Positions 24,701 through 38,999 of a DNA stretch of 64,000 nucleotides are shown piece by piece. The first letter of the stretch is position 1. Every line of letters starts with the position of its first letter. The DNA lies in contig NW_017265134.1 in NCBI RefSeq assembly GCF_001638985.1, positions 2,261,732 through 2,325,731 of the forward strand. The letters run 5' to 3'. Made by a program: the position numbers and the translations under genes. The stretch comes from Phycomyces blakesleeanus NRRL 1555(-) (lineage: Eukaryota > Mucoromycota > Mucoromycetes > Mucorales > Phycomycetaceae). The notes beneath the pieces were generated by a model, which saw only the letters and a program-made list of their open reading frames with translations, made no database searches and was not told the DNA's origin.

Positions 24701-27700
24701 AAGATATATACGTAAAAAAAAATTGCACGTTTCAAACCATTCCTGGTTTACCGGGCACTGTTAAATAAATAGGTATATTTGGTGAGATTGAATCTGGAAA
24801 CATTTTGGGGGGGGGGTTGTTTTTAAAGGTTTATTATTGTTGGATTTGTAACATGTAATTTTGTATGTGAATAGACTGATAGTCATATATACTAATGTTA
24901 TTGAATATTATAAAAGCAAGGGAATGAAAAGACGAATTAAATAAAATAAAAATAATAATCGTCTCATGTTCTCTAATAGAATCAGTAGTGCAATTGCGTT
25001 ACAGATGATTATCCATCGCATGACTATAGAATAATAACAACAATTATATCATAGAGGATCAATGAGGCGCCAGATGTAACCATATTGTCAGGTTTATCAC
25101 AAGGGAAATCAAGACAGCTATGGATAAAATGACATTGATGATTACAAGAACAGCAAGATGTATAGATAGCTATCAAGACTATTAAGAGACTTTTCTTTTT
25201 ACTGTACTTGATGATATTTGATATAAGAAAAAGTGCTTGTTGGCTTGTTACAAGACATTAAATTTAAAGGTAAAGTAAAACAATCTAGAGATGTTCTTCT
25301 CCCTTTATTAAACTCAAGATACTTGTAGAAATAACACTGATACTAATACTAATATAAGTTAGAATTAAACTCCTGTTGTTTGATAATATTATTGATGTGG
25401 CCTATTCTATCGATAAACTATCTGCTGATCTACTATATATAATATAATTATAAAGAGAGTTTCTTTTTTGTTTATTGAATCTTCTTAATTGCGGGAGCTA
25501 TCAAAGGAATCAAATACGGGAAATGTAATATCCAACAACATTTGACTTTGATATTTTACGACAGCCTGTGAGACTATCATTAGCCATTTCTGGTGTAATC
25601 TCGTGTGTATAGGGCAATCTGTCATCTTGGTGTCAAGGTGTCAAAAGCAATGGGGACACAATATTAAGAGAAATGATAATAATAATAACAATAATAAGAG
25701 TAGTTGTGAATCCAAGGTTAGTTTAACGTATTTGAATATTGTCCAAAGTACTTCTTTAAAGCCTATATACAGAATATTGTAAGAAACCCATTTTCTTGTC
25801 CTCCTTATGATTAAGGGTTAGTTACCAAGGCAAATTATGAAACGAAAGAAAGAATAAATAAATAAAAATAAAATAAAAAGCAGGCTCCTTCCAAAAGATC
25901 GAAACGGTAATCCTAGTATATTTAATAGCGGATGCAAACCAAAGAGGAAAATGACCAAGTGCTTGGCAAGGACACCAACTTTATTTTTATTTTATTTTTT
26001 GTCTTTTTGATTCCCCACTATTTGTTGGATATTTTTCTGTAGATCGTAATTTAGTTATTTATTTATTTTTGATGAGTTTTGGATTTGATGAACCTATAGA
26101 ACCAATCTTCTCTGAAACTAGACTGGCTTAAATCACTTTGCCTCGAGTTTTTCTAGCGTCCTAGGCTTTGTTATATCACAGCTTTCTTTTGAGAAGCAAG
26201 ATGTATAAGTCTTTAGGGTGTGTTAGTTAAAGATACTTGGCCTTGCTATATTCTATTTATTTATGTTTATTTATTTTGCCTTAAAGTCAAGATGACTCCG
26301 CACAAAGCTCCTATTTTATAGGTAAACTAAATATGTGTAAAAAAAAAGGCCCCGATCCTATCCTGCATTGTCACACACCTTTCTCTTAAAAAGAAAAAGA
26401 AAATGGTGACACTTTGACTGTCATTGGAGAATGAGCGCTAATGAGCAGAGAAGCTTCATCGTCATTGAGAAATAGTAAGGGGTGGTGGAAATAGCAACTG
26501 CGTAGTGCTTAGGATTTGAGAGGGAGGATCATATTGAAATATGGACATAATACACACACACACACACATACACTTTTTTTAAAAAAAAATTACCTAAAAA
26601 TAAGGGTGAAAGATTGAATATTTAGATAAGATGTTTTCTTGGACACAGACTTAAAAAGAAAGCACAAAAAAAACCTATCGGGATATCAAATCCCATACAC
26701 ATTGAACTTGGATTATGAAATTCAAACAAAAAGACAAAAATATACATTTGTAAAAGATTTAATGGTAAAGAAGAGTATGAAAAAGAAATACACACACACA
26801 CACACATAGTCAGTTTAACAAAAAAAACCCGCTCTTCTTAATTCCATTACTATTTTACTATCCTGGTCTAGAGTAGTCCAACCATAGCTCATAACACCAA
26901 CGCACGGGCCGCAGATTTACCTTTCACTGTTATTTATTTATTTAAAGATAAATTCAAATAGTACAGCTCAGTATAATGCCAATTCTGTTTGATTTCCGGT
27001 ATACACAATATTTATTTATTTTATATAAAAAAAAATCTATTTGTTGCCATGACAACTACGGTAACTAACAACATTTAAATCCATGTCATACATACAATCT
27101 TTCCCGAATAGATTTCAGATTAATCTTGTATACGATAACAGCGCTCTCTCTCTCTCCCCCAAAAAAAAACCTCGCCCCTTGATATATTTTTTTATATTGC
27201 TCTCTCTCTCTCTCTCTTTCTTTCTATAGGTGTATGTGTGTGTATGTGTGTGTACCTTGGCGGTGGTACTTTAAGAATATGTGGCTTTTATATACATATT
27301 TATTTATATAATTTTATTTTATTTTATATGGTATTATTGGCGCCATATCACACAAAAGAATCTTGGATTACCTTTATTTGATACACAAGGATCTTTATCT
27401 AATTAACTTTCCTAGGCAACAATGAATGCTTTTGTGTAGTCAATAAAGGGTAACCGTGTGTTTGGTTTTAGAATCTCTCCTTTTGCCACATTTCTATTCG
27501 GTATATTTATAATCGTTAATATTTTATTTTATCTTGTATATACATTTTAGGTCCTGTGTAGCCCACGCAATCTCTCCTTGTCAATGAGACACATCATGCT
27601 TGGGCGTGATCTTTTTTTCTTCTTCTCTTTATTTATCTGTTTTATTATATTCTATATGCTATTGCTTTTGTCTTTATTATTTATGCTTTAGTGACACCGC

Positions 27701-28235
27701 CTGTTGTAGAGTATGACAAAAAGAAAGTTTTTCTTTTCTTTTCTTTTTTACTTTTTAGACAAGATAGACGATAAATACAAGGCAATTGAATTATATATAT
27801 ATTGTATAAAAAAAATTAAAAGATTAAAAATATAACATGTATTTTTGTGTAGATGGCATATCATAGAGAATATTCTTTCATTATAATAATAATAAAAAGA
27901 AAAGTAAAATAAAGCAAGGTAAATAATAACAAGAAGAAGAAGAGGAAGAAGAAAAAGAAGAAAAGTAACCGCCATAAAAGGGGTGCAGAAAGAGAGAGAG
28001 AGAGAGAGAGAAAATAAGACGCGTTAATGAGTCGTGTTCTGTAAAAGACATGCAAGACAAGGGAGCTAAAGGTATACAAGATGTTGGCTCCTTTTTTGAT
28101 GCATGTTGTACAGGGCAAGTAACAACAATGAATGTCTGTGTACACGAATTGATCAATGAAACCGATGCAGGGATGATGCATGTAAAACGAGCCGATGAAT
28201 GGTGTTGAGCGATGAATACAGAAACAAGACAGGTG

Positions 28236-28280
<45 letters not shown>

Positions 28281-28496
28281 AATGGAAATCGAGAGGGCGA
28301 AAAAGAGAGCGAAAAAGAGAGAGTAGGAGTAAGGAGTAAAATTTGATACGGTGAAACACTTTTTTTTGTTTTTTTTAAAAAAAAGGTATTTGATGAAAAA
28401 GATAATAATAATGGTAGTAATAAAAATAAATTATAAGATAGATAGATAGAATGATAGAGATATATACGTGTGTATGTATGTAAAGAAGAAGAAGAA

Positions 28497-28527
<31 letters not shown>

Positions 28528-28597
28528 TGGATATATGAATAGATAGATAAAGATACGTAGATATAAGAAATAAGTAAATAGGTAAGTAGGTAAGTAG

Positions 28598-28635
<38 letters not shown>

Positions 28636-28682
28636 AAATACAAAATGAATAATGGACAAAAGATAAATAAAGGTATTAAGGA
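21718..28682. other. about 7 kb gene-free AT-rich region
   Basis: No reading frame above about 110 codons and none with recognisable protein features was found. The sequence is AT-rich with many microsatellites: (CT)n near 24305-24330, (CA)n near 26553 and 26792, (GA)n near 27990-28013 and 28238-28275, and (AT)n near 28497-28518. A GTAA tetranucleotide array lies at 28571-28633. A B-box-like motif near 24651 (GATTCGAGCC) lacks a matching A-box and cloverleaf, so no tRNA is called. The left end should contain the RNA14 promoter. Confidence 0.65.
28571..28633 (+). repeat. GTAA/GTAG tetranucleotide array
   Basis: About fifteen units of GTAA with a few GTAG or GTAAG variants in a row, about 50 bp beyond the stop of the TALE homeobox gene. 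On the plus strand it is a string of 5' splice-site-like words (GTAAGT). The homeobox gene is on the minus strand, so its transcript would carry CTTA repeats instead. Confidence 0.9.
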
Positions 28683-29766
28683 CTAGTATTGTCCAAAGAA
28701 ATTGAGGTTTGGTAGTTGAGAACGTTGAATGGAAAAGTCTTGCTGGGCATATAAACTGAGCTGGCGTATCTTTCTTGCTTCGATGCTAGCAATCTCTGGG
28801 TAGGACATCCATTGAGATCTAATGATCTGTTCAGAGTCAAGCATAGGCTGTAAGATACGGCGTCTTGCATTAATAAACCAATTGCTGATCTGGTTGACGG
28901 TCAGGCCAGTTCGACAGGCCAGATCTCCTTTCTCTTTTTCTGAAGGATAAGGGTGGGCCTTGTGCTGAATAAGCCAGTGCTTGAGAAACTCGGTTACTTC
29001 TCGTGGAAGGTTTCCTCGTCGTCTTTTCTTGGCTGCATCTTTTACTGGTTGTTTTTGTTGTTGCTGCATTTGGTGGTGATCTGCAATGGTATTTGGAGGC
29101 ATGCTGCAGACAGCTGATTGTACAGGTGACAGCTCTCTCGTAAGAGGTGGCGTTGAGGAGTAAATCATCGGCTCCATCGTTCGGGGTGGTGAATCGATCG
29201 TGGCAATGCTGTCGCACGAGCTCCGGCTAGTCCAACTAGAATCGGAGGATGTGCTTGAAGAAGATGATGTGCTCGTGCTCGGAGATACATCGAGTGTCTG
29301 TTTCCCTGTAGTGTCTAGACTGGGTCTTTGAGTATCTAGTAAAATAAAATACAGTAAAAGAACAATTGGTTAATATCAATCTTTATATATATATATATAT
29401 AATATTACCCTTGGGCGCGTCAGAAGGTGTTGTCCAGAGATGAGCATCGTATTGGAGCCTGTCGATTGTCTTTGTTTTGTGCTCATCGATCATCAAGCGA
29501 CGGCTATTTGTTTTCAATGACATTGTCAGAGGGCTGGTGTCGCCGTCGTGATACAAGACGAGCGGGGAAAATACGCGCGATGTGGATAGCTAGTGAGGGG
29601 ATCAAGAGTTATTAGGAACCCCGATGCAGGTAAATTGTTGTAATTATATATTTATTTATGGATTTTATGGATTTATTTAACGTAGTGTACGTATTTATTT
29701 TTCGTATTTTATGTATTTTGTATATATATATATATATTAGTTATTTACATTGGAAGTGGTTGTCAT
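28683..29766 (-). CDS. TALE-class homeodomain transcription factor
   Basis: Three exons join in frame: 29749-29766 (MTTTSN), 29409-29589 and 28683-29335. The first join uses donor AAT|GTAAAT and acceptor CTCACTAG, the second AAGG|GTAATA and TTACTAG. The N-terminal half is Ser/Thr-rich. The homeodomain lies in the C-terminal half: KKRRRGNLPREVTEFLKHW, a three-residue-longer loop typical of TALE (AHPYPSEKEKGDL), and recognition helix VNQISNWFINARRRI with the invariant WF.N.R. TALE factors act as homo- or heterodimers in nuclear developmental control, and in many fungi in mating. No HD1-type partner gene is adjacent, so a mating role cannot be claimed. The flanks are microsatellite-rich. The start could alternatively be the ATG at 29523. 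Confidence 0.9.
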
Positions 29767-30733
29767 GGTGATGTGAGATGTTAAGGTAGTCAAGGAAAAA
29801 AATAGATAAATAAATGAAAGGAACGAAAGAGACACTTGAGAAAATAATGGCTTATTTTATATTCAAAAAAAAATAGTAATAGGATAGTTAGCAGTTGACT
29901 TGGGGTTTATGCACACACACACACATATATATATATATAGGTTTGTGTGAGTGTATTCTATTTATGTATATATGTATATATATATATAAGTATGTACGTA
30001 TGTATATAAACTATCATATATTTTCCTTTATTATTCACTAACCTTTATTATTAATCGTGGTTGTCAACGTTGGTACCCCACCCGTTTAAGGCCTTTGTTA
30101 ACCTTTAGAATACACAATTACAATATCATATATATTTATATTTGTATCTGTATTTGTATACTCAGTAGATAAAGGTTCTGTTATACAAAGTGCTATGAAG
30201 CAACAATTCAAAAAAAAAAAGATAATATTACCCCAAGTCCATGTCTAAATTCCATTAAAAGACAACATATAATCTACAGAGACTAGACTAGCTTTCTTCC
30301 TCTTCCTCTTCCTCTTCCTCTTCCTCTTCATCTTTCTATTCTTATTTTTTTATGCGTAGCACTCGACACAAACATAGACACAAACAAACACACATATATA
30401 ACTTAATATCTCAAGAGTTGCCCCCTCCCCCCAATAATACTTTATTTTATATATGTATATATATTATTGTATATATACATACTTGCCCCTTCTCTCCCCT
30501 TCTCTCTCTCCTCTTTTCCATTATATATATATTTCTCTACTATAACTTCGCATGACTTGATTTTTGTCTCACATACTATCTTTACTGTACTTCTCAAAAG
30601 ATCGAATTCTCCTTTTGTTTTCATTTTTCTATTTTTCTTATCTTACAAAAAATCAACCGTTAATAATTCAAGACACGAATAATAATAACAACAACAACAA
30701 CAACAATAATAATAATAATTCAAAAACTTTGGA

Positions 30734-30772
<39 letters not shown>

Positions 30773-32769
30773 TATGTATGTGTATGTGTATGTCTATGTG
30801 TGTATGTTTTTATTTATTATTATTTCACTTTATAAATATTGGTTGCCTAGCAACAAGTTGTTAATATTATACAATTTTCTTTTTCTTGTACATTAGGGGA
30901 TTAGCGCACTGACCATCATTACATTGTACATAAAAAGAACAAGAATACTATGTGTGTGTGTGTGTATTATAAGATTTGAAATAAATGTTTGGCAATTGAA
31001 AAGAATAAATAAATAAATAAAGAAAGAAAGAAAGAAATAAAGAAATAGAAGCGAAAAGAGAGATAGAGACCAAGTATGGTGTTTAAGCAATTGTTTCAGA
31101 ATCTCCCTTAATATATACAAACTAAAATGAATGCTCTTTATTTTAATGTGTGTGTACATAAAAAGCACAGGGACCGTAAAGTTGTGTCGATAGAGATATA
31201 TTATATATGTTTCTTGCTACTTGTAGACATGTGTAATTAAGATCATTACTTTATTGTCAAGACGACACAGAAGTGTAGCCATATATATATATATATATGG
31301 CTTACGTTGTAGATTATCCAACTCTCTTTTGCAAAAGAAAATTGTCGAATTTTATACTGGTGTAGGACAAAATATTGTTATTTACAAGTTAGTGCCTACA
31401 CTTGCGCACATTTGGTTACCCTTTCTACTCATAAAAGTCTCCTGCATATTAAAATAAGATTAACATCTAAGGAATTCACACAAAATATCAATATATTCGC
31501 AACGAAATATTGTTTTTAGGATACCAATAATAGTATTATCAACGATATCTATCTATCCATATTCAGAATTCGTGGATAATTTAAAATAATTTAAATACTA
31601 GAAACAAGTAATTATAATCATATTTATAATATCCTATTGACTTTCCTCGGCACAATCTGTTGGCGTCAACTCCTTTATTCTTTCTTTCTTTATTATCATA
31701 AAAAGTGCCGCTTGCCCTGATCTACATTCGGTTCCCCGTGTTATTCTTCAAAATGATGTGTAAAAGAGTAAGCTTATATCATGATGATGATGATGCTGAT
31801 AAGAATATAGTATTATTATTATGTTTTTATTATCTGTTATTGCTGCTGTTGTTCATTAGTTGATTTTGGCTTTAACAGACTAATTCTATTCAGCTACTCA
31901 TTATATCATCAGACTCGAGACCTTTTTCTTCTTATTCTCCCAGATTATAATATTTATATTTATATTTATATTTATATCGATTTCTGCTAATTTGTCGCAC
32001 ATACATGTATAGATGTATATTATCCCTCCATTTTTATCGGTTCAAATCTCTATCGCGTGAGAAAGGGTACAGAAAGATCAAGGGGAGGAAAGGAGAGGGA
32101 AATGAGTAACTAAATATTTGTGTGTATATATAAGAATTATTTGAATTATACGAAAGTTAAGAATGAAATTTTATTAAAGCATAAATAAGTATGAGGAAAG
32201 GAGTGTAATTGCGATATTATGATCCCAATTATGTTTTTTTTATGGGCATTGGTCATTTATGATAGGTCAATAGTAATTATACGGATTTAACGAACAAAGA
32301 AAGGCAAAAAAGAAACAGACAATACAATACAATACAATCTTCCCGCCTAACTTAGAATTTTCATTTTCTTCTTTCTTCTTTTTATGTCATTGACCCCCTT
32401 GATGTTTTCTAATCCTCGTTATAGGTATATACACATACGCATGCACACATACATTTTTATACATAAAGGAAAATCATAGCTTTACAAGGCTTTGTATATA
32501 TGAGATTGAATGATAATGGTAATAATGGTAATAGTGATAATATAAAATAAAATAAGTAATTAGATAAATAGATAGATAAATAACAATAATTATAGTAATA
32601 GTTATAGTTATAGTAATAATAATAGTTATAGTAATAGTAATGAATTTCAAGTATAAATATTGATGCAAATAAATACAAATGTTATAGAATTAAAGAAAGC
32701 AAAGTGTTAGGCAAAATAAAAATAAAATAAAATAAAAATAAAAATATTATAGCAAAATATCAAGACAAT
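29767..32769. other. about 3 kb AT-rich, microsatellite-rich region
   Basis: No gene was recognised. It contains (CA)(TA) runs near 29912-29940, a TTCCTC hexanucleotide array near 30298-30330, AAC/AAT triplets near 30685-30718, and a (TA)n tract near 30738-30769. GTAT repeats follow, then AAAT/AAAG runs near 31005-31045 and TTATAT repeats near 31950-31980. The small Tyr/Ile/Leu-rich reading frames here follow the repeats. The left end should carry the homeobox-gene promoter and the right end the kinesin 3' UTR. Confidence 0.6.
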
Positions 32770-35700
32770 TTAGAAGCACATAAACTTATTCTTCTTGCTC
32801 AATGATTCTTCTAATCGATTTTCCAAAATAGCCCTCGCCCGATCCACCTTTTCTCTTTGCGCTTTCTCTGCTGCAAGTTTAGCCTCCAACTGATGCGCCA
32901 ATTCCTGGCTAGACTCCCATTGGCGTTTCATATCCTCCAATTGGTGTTGCATAGCTTCATCTGTAGTCTGGCGTCCGTCCTTTGAAGCCTTTAGCTCACG
33001 TCTCATTTCCTCAAGCGTAAATGCTTGTTCAGACACCTTTGTCTCTGCTGTCATCAAATCCCGCTCTTTCTTTTTAGCCTCTTGCTCTAGTTTAGTTAGT
33101 GCAGTCTTAAGATCAAGCACGTCCTTCTCATATCGCTCTGTCAACTCTGCATCTGCAGTATGAGTCGATGGCGAGTCAGGCGGCACACTTGTGTCAGGTG
33201 TCGGCGGCCGTTGTTGCTGCGGTGTGTCTCTATCATGCATCTCACCACCGCCATTATTATTAAGACGTCCGCTGCCAAACGACTCTTCAGATTCTCGGTC
33301 TCCATCTCGGCCATGCACCTTCATGCTGTGTGCCAAGGTAAGCTCCTTATTAAGTCGCGCATTATTTAATTTTAGATCCGAGACCTGTCTGTCAAATTCC
33401 CTAATCTTTTCTTGCATATCAGACTGCTGCATAGAAAGCTGTGTGTCCATCTCCTCAACATAAATAGAAAGTTCGGCATTCTCTTGGGAAAGGTCATCGC
33501 ATTTACGCTTCAGGCTCACCACAATAGATTCGTCACGCGCGCCTGCATCTGACAATGATGTCCTGTCGACATTGCTTACTTGACGTTCTGATGCTACCCT
33601 CTCTTCCGCATCTCCCGCATTTCCCACTAACTTCTCTTGGAGAATCACGTTCTCGGCCTCGAGAGCTTGCCATTTGACCTTTGCTTCGATTGCCTTTTCC
33701 TCACTGACATCCAAATCATGCGACAACTCTTCAATTTCTTTAGTCAGCCGGTTAACTTCGGTCTCCATTGCCTCGGACAATCCAACAAACTCAAGATTCT
33801 CCTCTTCCAGGCGTTCAATACTCTTCTGAAGCTGTCTAATCTGGTCCTCATGGGTCTTTAAGATTCCCTCGGAACGCTCGAGCTCATCAGACTTAAGATC
33901 TAATATCTTTTGAAGCTCGGCAATCGTACGATCATGCTCTGAAATCTGTGCCCGCAACGAAACAAGGTGACTCTCTTTCTCTTCAATCTTACTCTGGGCC
34001 GCAAAAAGATCGTCTGCCATCTCGTGAGATACCTTTTCTAACTCCCTCGCAAGCTCAAGTCTTTCGTCATTTAGTTTATGTGCCTCTTCCATCTCAGTCT
34101 GGGCAATAGTCAGTTTCTTTTCCAATGCATCAAGCTGTGCTTTGTGATCAATCGGCATCTGCTTCAATAGTCGTCTCTCAGATTCCAAACTATTCTCCAG
34201 TTCGCGTATCATATTCTCGGTGTCCAAAGATATATTCTGGCCAGAAACAACATCTGCCTGTGCAGCCACAAGAGCAGCTTCCAATGTTGTCAGCTTCTCA
34301 ATCAAATCACCCTGCTCTTTCTCATACGCCAAAACACGGTCCTGGAGCTCTCGGTTTGTGTCTTGCATTTCTTGAATGCTCTTGGTCAACTTCTCTTGCT
34401 CTTTTACAGATACCAGCGCACGTTCCTGGAGTTCCTGGTTTGTAGCTTGCAATTCTTGAATGCTCTTGATAAACTTCTCCTTTTCGATTGTCGACTGTTC
34501 AATCAAGCGAGAAAATTCATTCGCCTTGTCTGCCGCGTCCCGGGTCTCAAACTCTCTAGTCTGCTCAGTCTGTTTTTTAAGTGTATTCAGTTTGAAGTCT
34601 GATTCTTCCAAAAGACGCTGCATTTCGGCCATACTCTCTCGTGTGATTTTCTCCAGGTTTGCTTGTTCGTCGCTTATCTCGCGCTTTGCAACAGCTAATC
34701 CTTCCTCAGCTTCCTTCAACTTCAACATAAGTCTATCGATTTCCTGGGTTGCATCATCGAGAAGCTTAACTTTGATATCAAGCTTCTCCGCCGAGTCTCT
34801 CTTCTCCTCCTCCACTTTTTGAAGCGATTGCTTGAGCTGTTCAAGAACCAGGGTCATCGAGCTAATATGGGTATCTTTGTCGTTCAATTGCTCTTCAAAT
34901 GCGATGCTCTGGTTTTGAAGTTCCTTGAGCTCTTCTGACAATAATGCTTGAGATTTTTCCCATCCTGAAATCTCTTCGTGAAGCTCAGTAGTCAATACCT
35001 TTGTCTCCTTCAGTTTAGCACGTAAAGAATTGTTGTCATTTTCAGTAGTCAGGGCCTGAATGGTTGCTTCTCTGAGCTTTTCTTCTGCAAGAACATTTGC
35101 TTCAAGCGTTGCCTGAAGATTGTCCTGAGCGGTCTTGGAAGATACCAAACTATCTTCTAGTGCTTCTCGAAGTGACACAATCATCTTTTCTTTTGCTTCC
35201 AAGTCCACAACCTGCTCTTCCAAGATAAGCTTCATATCAGATTTCTGGGCCTCGAGCTCTTCTTTGGACTTTAGGTGGTGAGCTCTTTCTGCTACAAGAA
35301 TAGTGCACTGTGACTGGAGTTCGTTGTAATCTTGCTGGATGGACTCTAGAGACTGGACAGTGTCTTTCAACTGTAACAAGGCTTCATTCTGACGCCAGGG
35401 AGAAGAATTATCTACTACAGGTTGCTGCTCTGGTTTGGAAACCGCTACATCTCTTAGTGCACTTTCCAAAGGGACGGTCAACTCAGACTTTTGAGGCAAA
35501 ATATTGCGCGAGGCTTTGAGACGAGCGGAAAGGTGCAAGAGCGAAGTATTGAGGGCATCAATCTGGCTCTGATGAACTCGCTGGCTTTCTTCCTGTTCGT
35601 ATACTGTTTTTTGAAGTGTCTCCTCAAGAGCGCGTGCTTCATTAGCAAGGTCTGGAGAAGAGAGCTGCTCAATCTGGCTCTGTAAATCAGCCACCTTTTG

Positions 35701-38700
35701 TTCCATTGTAGAAATCTGAGCCAAGTAGGCTTTACGTTCCAACTGATGAGCCTCTTCTTTAGCTCGAGTCATTTCTTTACTCAGAGAATCTTCATCTACG
35801 GGATTATTTTGATGTGCCGTGGAGTTTTCGAGTACATTTACATGATCAATTACTTCCTGATAGCGTTGTAATATCTCGTCCATTTCTTTTAGTGTTTCCT
35901 GATGATCTTGCTGGAGTTGAATAAGTTCCTTTTGAAGATGGCGGGCTCGTGCTGCTTCTTCTTCGGCACGTTTTTCAGCAAGGGAAGCGGCTAATGCGGC
36001 AGCGGACGCAGCTGTTTCGCGTTCACTAGCGTAACTTCTTCTGTTAACTTGGCGTGCGGATCCCAGATCTTCCTGATGAGCATCGGCCAATCCCGAAGAA
36101 ACTGGAATTGGTGCAGCAATACTATCCTTTGCGATAAATTTTGGTTCAGAATTAATAGGCTCAGCAGTAGCACCACCAGAAGCAGCAGAAGATTCGGCTA
36201 TTGTCTTTTGACTGAGTTGATTTTTGAGAGAGTCGCGCTCTGCTTCTAAAAGTGCGTATTTGTTGGATATCTCACTCAATTCTTTTAACATCATCTTCTG
36301 AACGTCCGCACTATCGGTTTTCTTGATTTGTTTTCGAAGGTCGACATTGGCTTTCTTGTTTTCTGCAGCAATTGTTTCCATTCGTTCGACTTCTTTAACG
36401 AGCTTGGCTCTTTCGGTGTCGCTTGCGGCCAAGCGTTGCTCGAGACTTAGGACATACTGTTCTGTGTTTTCATCTGTCTCCTTAAATTTCATTATTTTAC
36501 CCTTGAGTTCATTTAGTAAATCTTGGTCACGCAAAGCATCGCTTGCAGACCGCTGGAGTTTGGCCTCTAGCTCTTCGATATAAGACTCGTTACTCTGCTC
36601 TCTTTCGAGTGCTTTGGTGAGTCGTGATTTTACATCTCCAATAATCTGCTCTTGGCTATCCAAAAGAGCTTCGCGTTGGGTCAGCTTGGATTGTTGTTCT
36701 TCGTAACCTTTGTCTGAGTGACTGAGGGCAGTTCGAGCCAAGGCCAGCTGGCTCTCAAGATTAGCTATACTTTTTTCATATTCTTCGATTACTGGTTCAA
36801 CAAGATGTTGGAAATCTTGGTCGGTTGGGCCACCGGCCTTGAGTTCATCTTCCTTTTTTCGAATCTGTTCGTATTTTCGGCTTCGTTTAAGCTCGGCCTC
36901 AACGACCTTGTTGCGTTCGCGTGTAACAGTAGCTTCGCCGTCAAGTTCTTCTACTTGTCTTTGAAGGTCTGCAATAGTAGCGCGCTGCTCCTGATAAAAC
37001 TGGTCCATGTCCGTTGGGGGAATAGGTGACGTGCTGTCAGTGTCATCGGAGCCGTATCTGTTGTGTTGGTGTACGACCGATGTGGACGAGCTTAATGAGC
37101 CGGATTTTAAGACACGCACTTCCTGTCTAAGCTTTCCGATCATTCCTCTCAGAAGTTCGATGTTGTCTGTAGTCATCCATTCTTCGACCTCGTTTCGTTC
37201 GATTCTGTTTTTAATGTTTCGTGCTCGATTGGCGTATTGGAGGGTATTTAGGGTTTCGGAAAGATTGTACTCTACTGGACTGGCGCAGGCGATCATGAGG
37301 GTGGTTGCACTTCCGCCAAGGGAATCTTGTAACAAACGGGTCAGTTTGGAGTCACGGTAGGGAATATGGGTGCTTCGTTTTGACGAGTCTCCAAGCGCTG
37401 AGATTACATTTCCCAGTGCCAAGAGGCCTGCATTAATGTTGATGCCTTCTTTGCGTCGATCGCCTTCAGCTGCAGTGCGTTTGAGCTATATATATATATA
37501 TATATATAATTGTAAAAAGTATAATTACTGTCATTAATTTTCGCGGGAAAAAAATCTCCCCCCCTTTCTCAAAGCAAAAACAACAGTAAAAACAACAACA
37601 GATTCTTCGAAACAGCTCCCCCTTGATTTGTGCTTATTTTTATTTTTATATGTATATTATGCATGAATAAGTAAATTCTTACCCGTTCACTGCCTGCAAG
37701 ATCAACAAAATTGAATTTAGAGCTTGTAATAATCCAATCACCTTCCTCTGGTTGGCGGAGATCATTAAGTGAGGGACGTACGTTGAGTGAGCTTGGCGGT
37801 CGTTGCCTTGAACCAGTAGATCGGGAAGGTGTAGGACTAGCTGCTCGGCTGAGACTTGCTTGAGAAAGTCCAGATGTTTGGCTTGGCATCCATTTCTCCT
37901 GTCGCAGGGATACAGAAAATATGGCGTGAGAGCGTGAGGATTTTTCATTCATGTCAGTTGAGCCTGTGGCTCTGTTTTGGGTTCCTTGTTCAAGATAGCT
38001 ATAAACAGGAAATATACACAAACACAACAACACAACAACACACCAATACGCACACACACACACACACATATATATATATACAAAAAATATAGAGAGAAAG
38101 TAAATTGTTTGGGTCAGTCTATAATGTTCTTCCAATCGACATATATTTTCTTACGCACAAGAGTACGTCGTCTGTGCTGTGTACGACGACTTCCTTGACT
38201 CCTGTCCAATAGATGTGTCCCTTTGAATCTTCTCGGATCGTAACCGGCGGTGTTTCTCCGGGTGGGGCAGAATTGAGGAGATCAATGAGTTCTTCGTTGT
38301 AGATCTCTACAAAAGAGACCTTGACTGTATATTTTGGCTTTAATGATGGTAATGGTGGTGCCTGAGATGGTGTTGGTGTGCTGATACGAGGTGTTTTTGA
38401 GATTCGAGAAAGTGGACGCAGGCGGCCTTTGGAGAGAGTTGTGGCGGTGGTGGAAGAGGATACGGACGAGGTTGGTGACACGGGTCGGATTATGGCAGAA
38501 TCGGTTTGATGAAGTATATCAAATAATTGAGCCATTGCACGTGGGACAATGCCTTCTTCTTCAGCATTGTATCGACCGCTGTGTTGGGCAGTGCCCATTG
38601 TGTATGTTTTTCCAGATGATGTTTGACCCTGTATATCATATTTTAATTTATTATTTCATTATTAGAACACAATTAGAATTTAGGTTAACACAAAAAAAAT

Positions 38701-38951
38701 GTATATATATATATATATATATTTATATATTCTGTAACTTACATAGGCAAGAATTGTAACATTGTACCCTAATATAATAAAACAATAGAATAAAGAATAT
38801 CATCATAAATATGAATATTTATAATAATTAGAATTGAAATTATGTTTACATAAAGAGGGAGTCGAATATGAAATTAGTATCTAAGCAACCACCACACCTA
38901 ATTTCCACAACCAGCTAATCTATCTCATGATATTATATATATATTCAATAA

Positions 38952-38999
<48 letters not shown>

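Noticed and set aside
28571..28633. CRISPR-like array
   Set aside because: The repeat has a 4-bp period with no spacers; it is a simple microsatellite in a eukaryotic genome.
28375..28659. Tyr/Leu/Ile/Thr-rich minus-strand frames
   Set aside because: They translate the GTAA, GATA and AT microsatellites.
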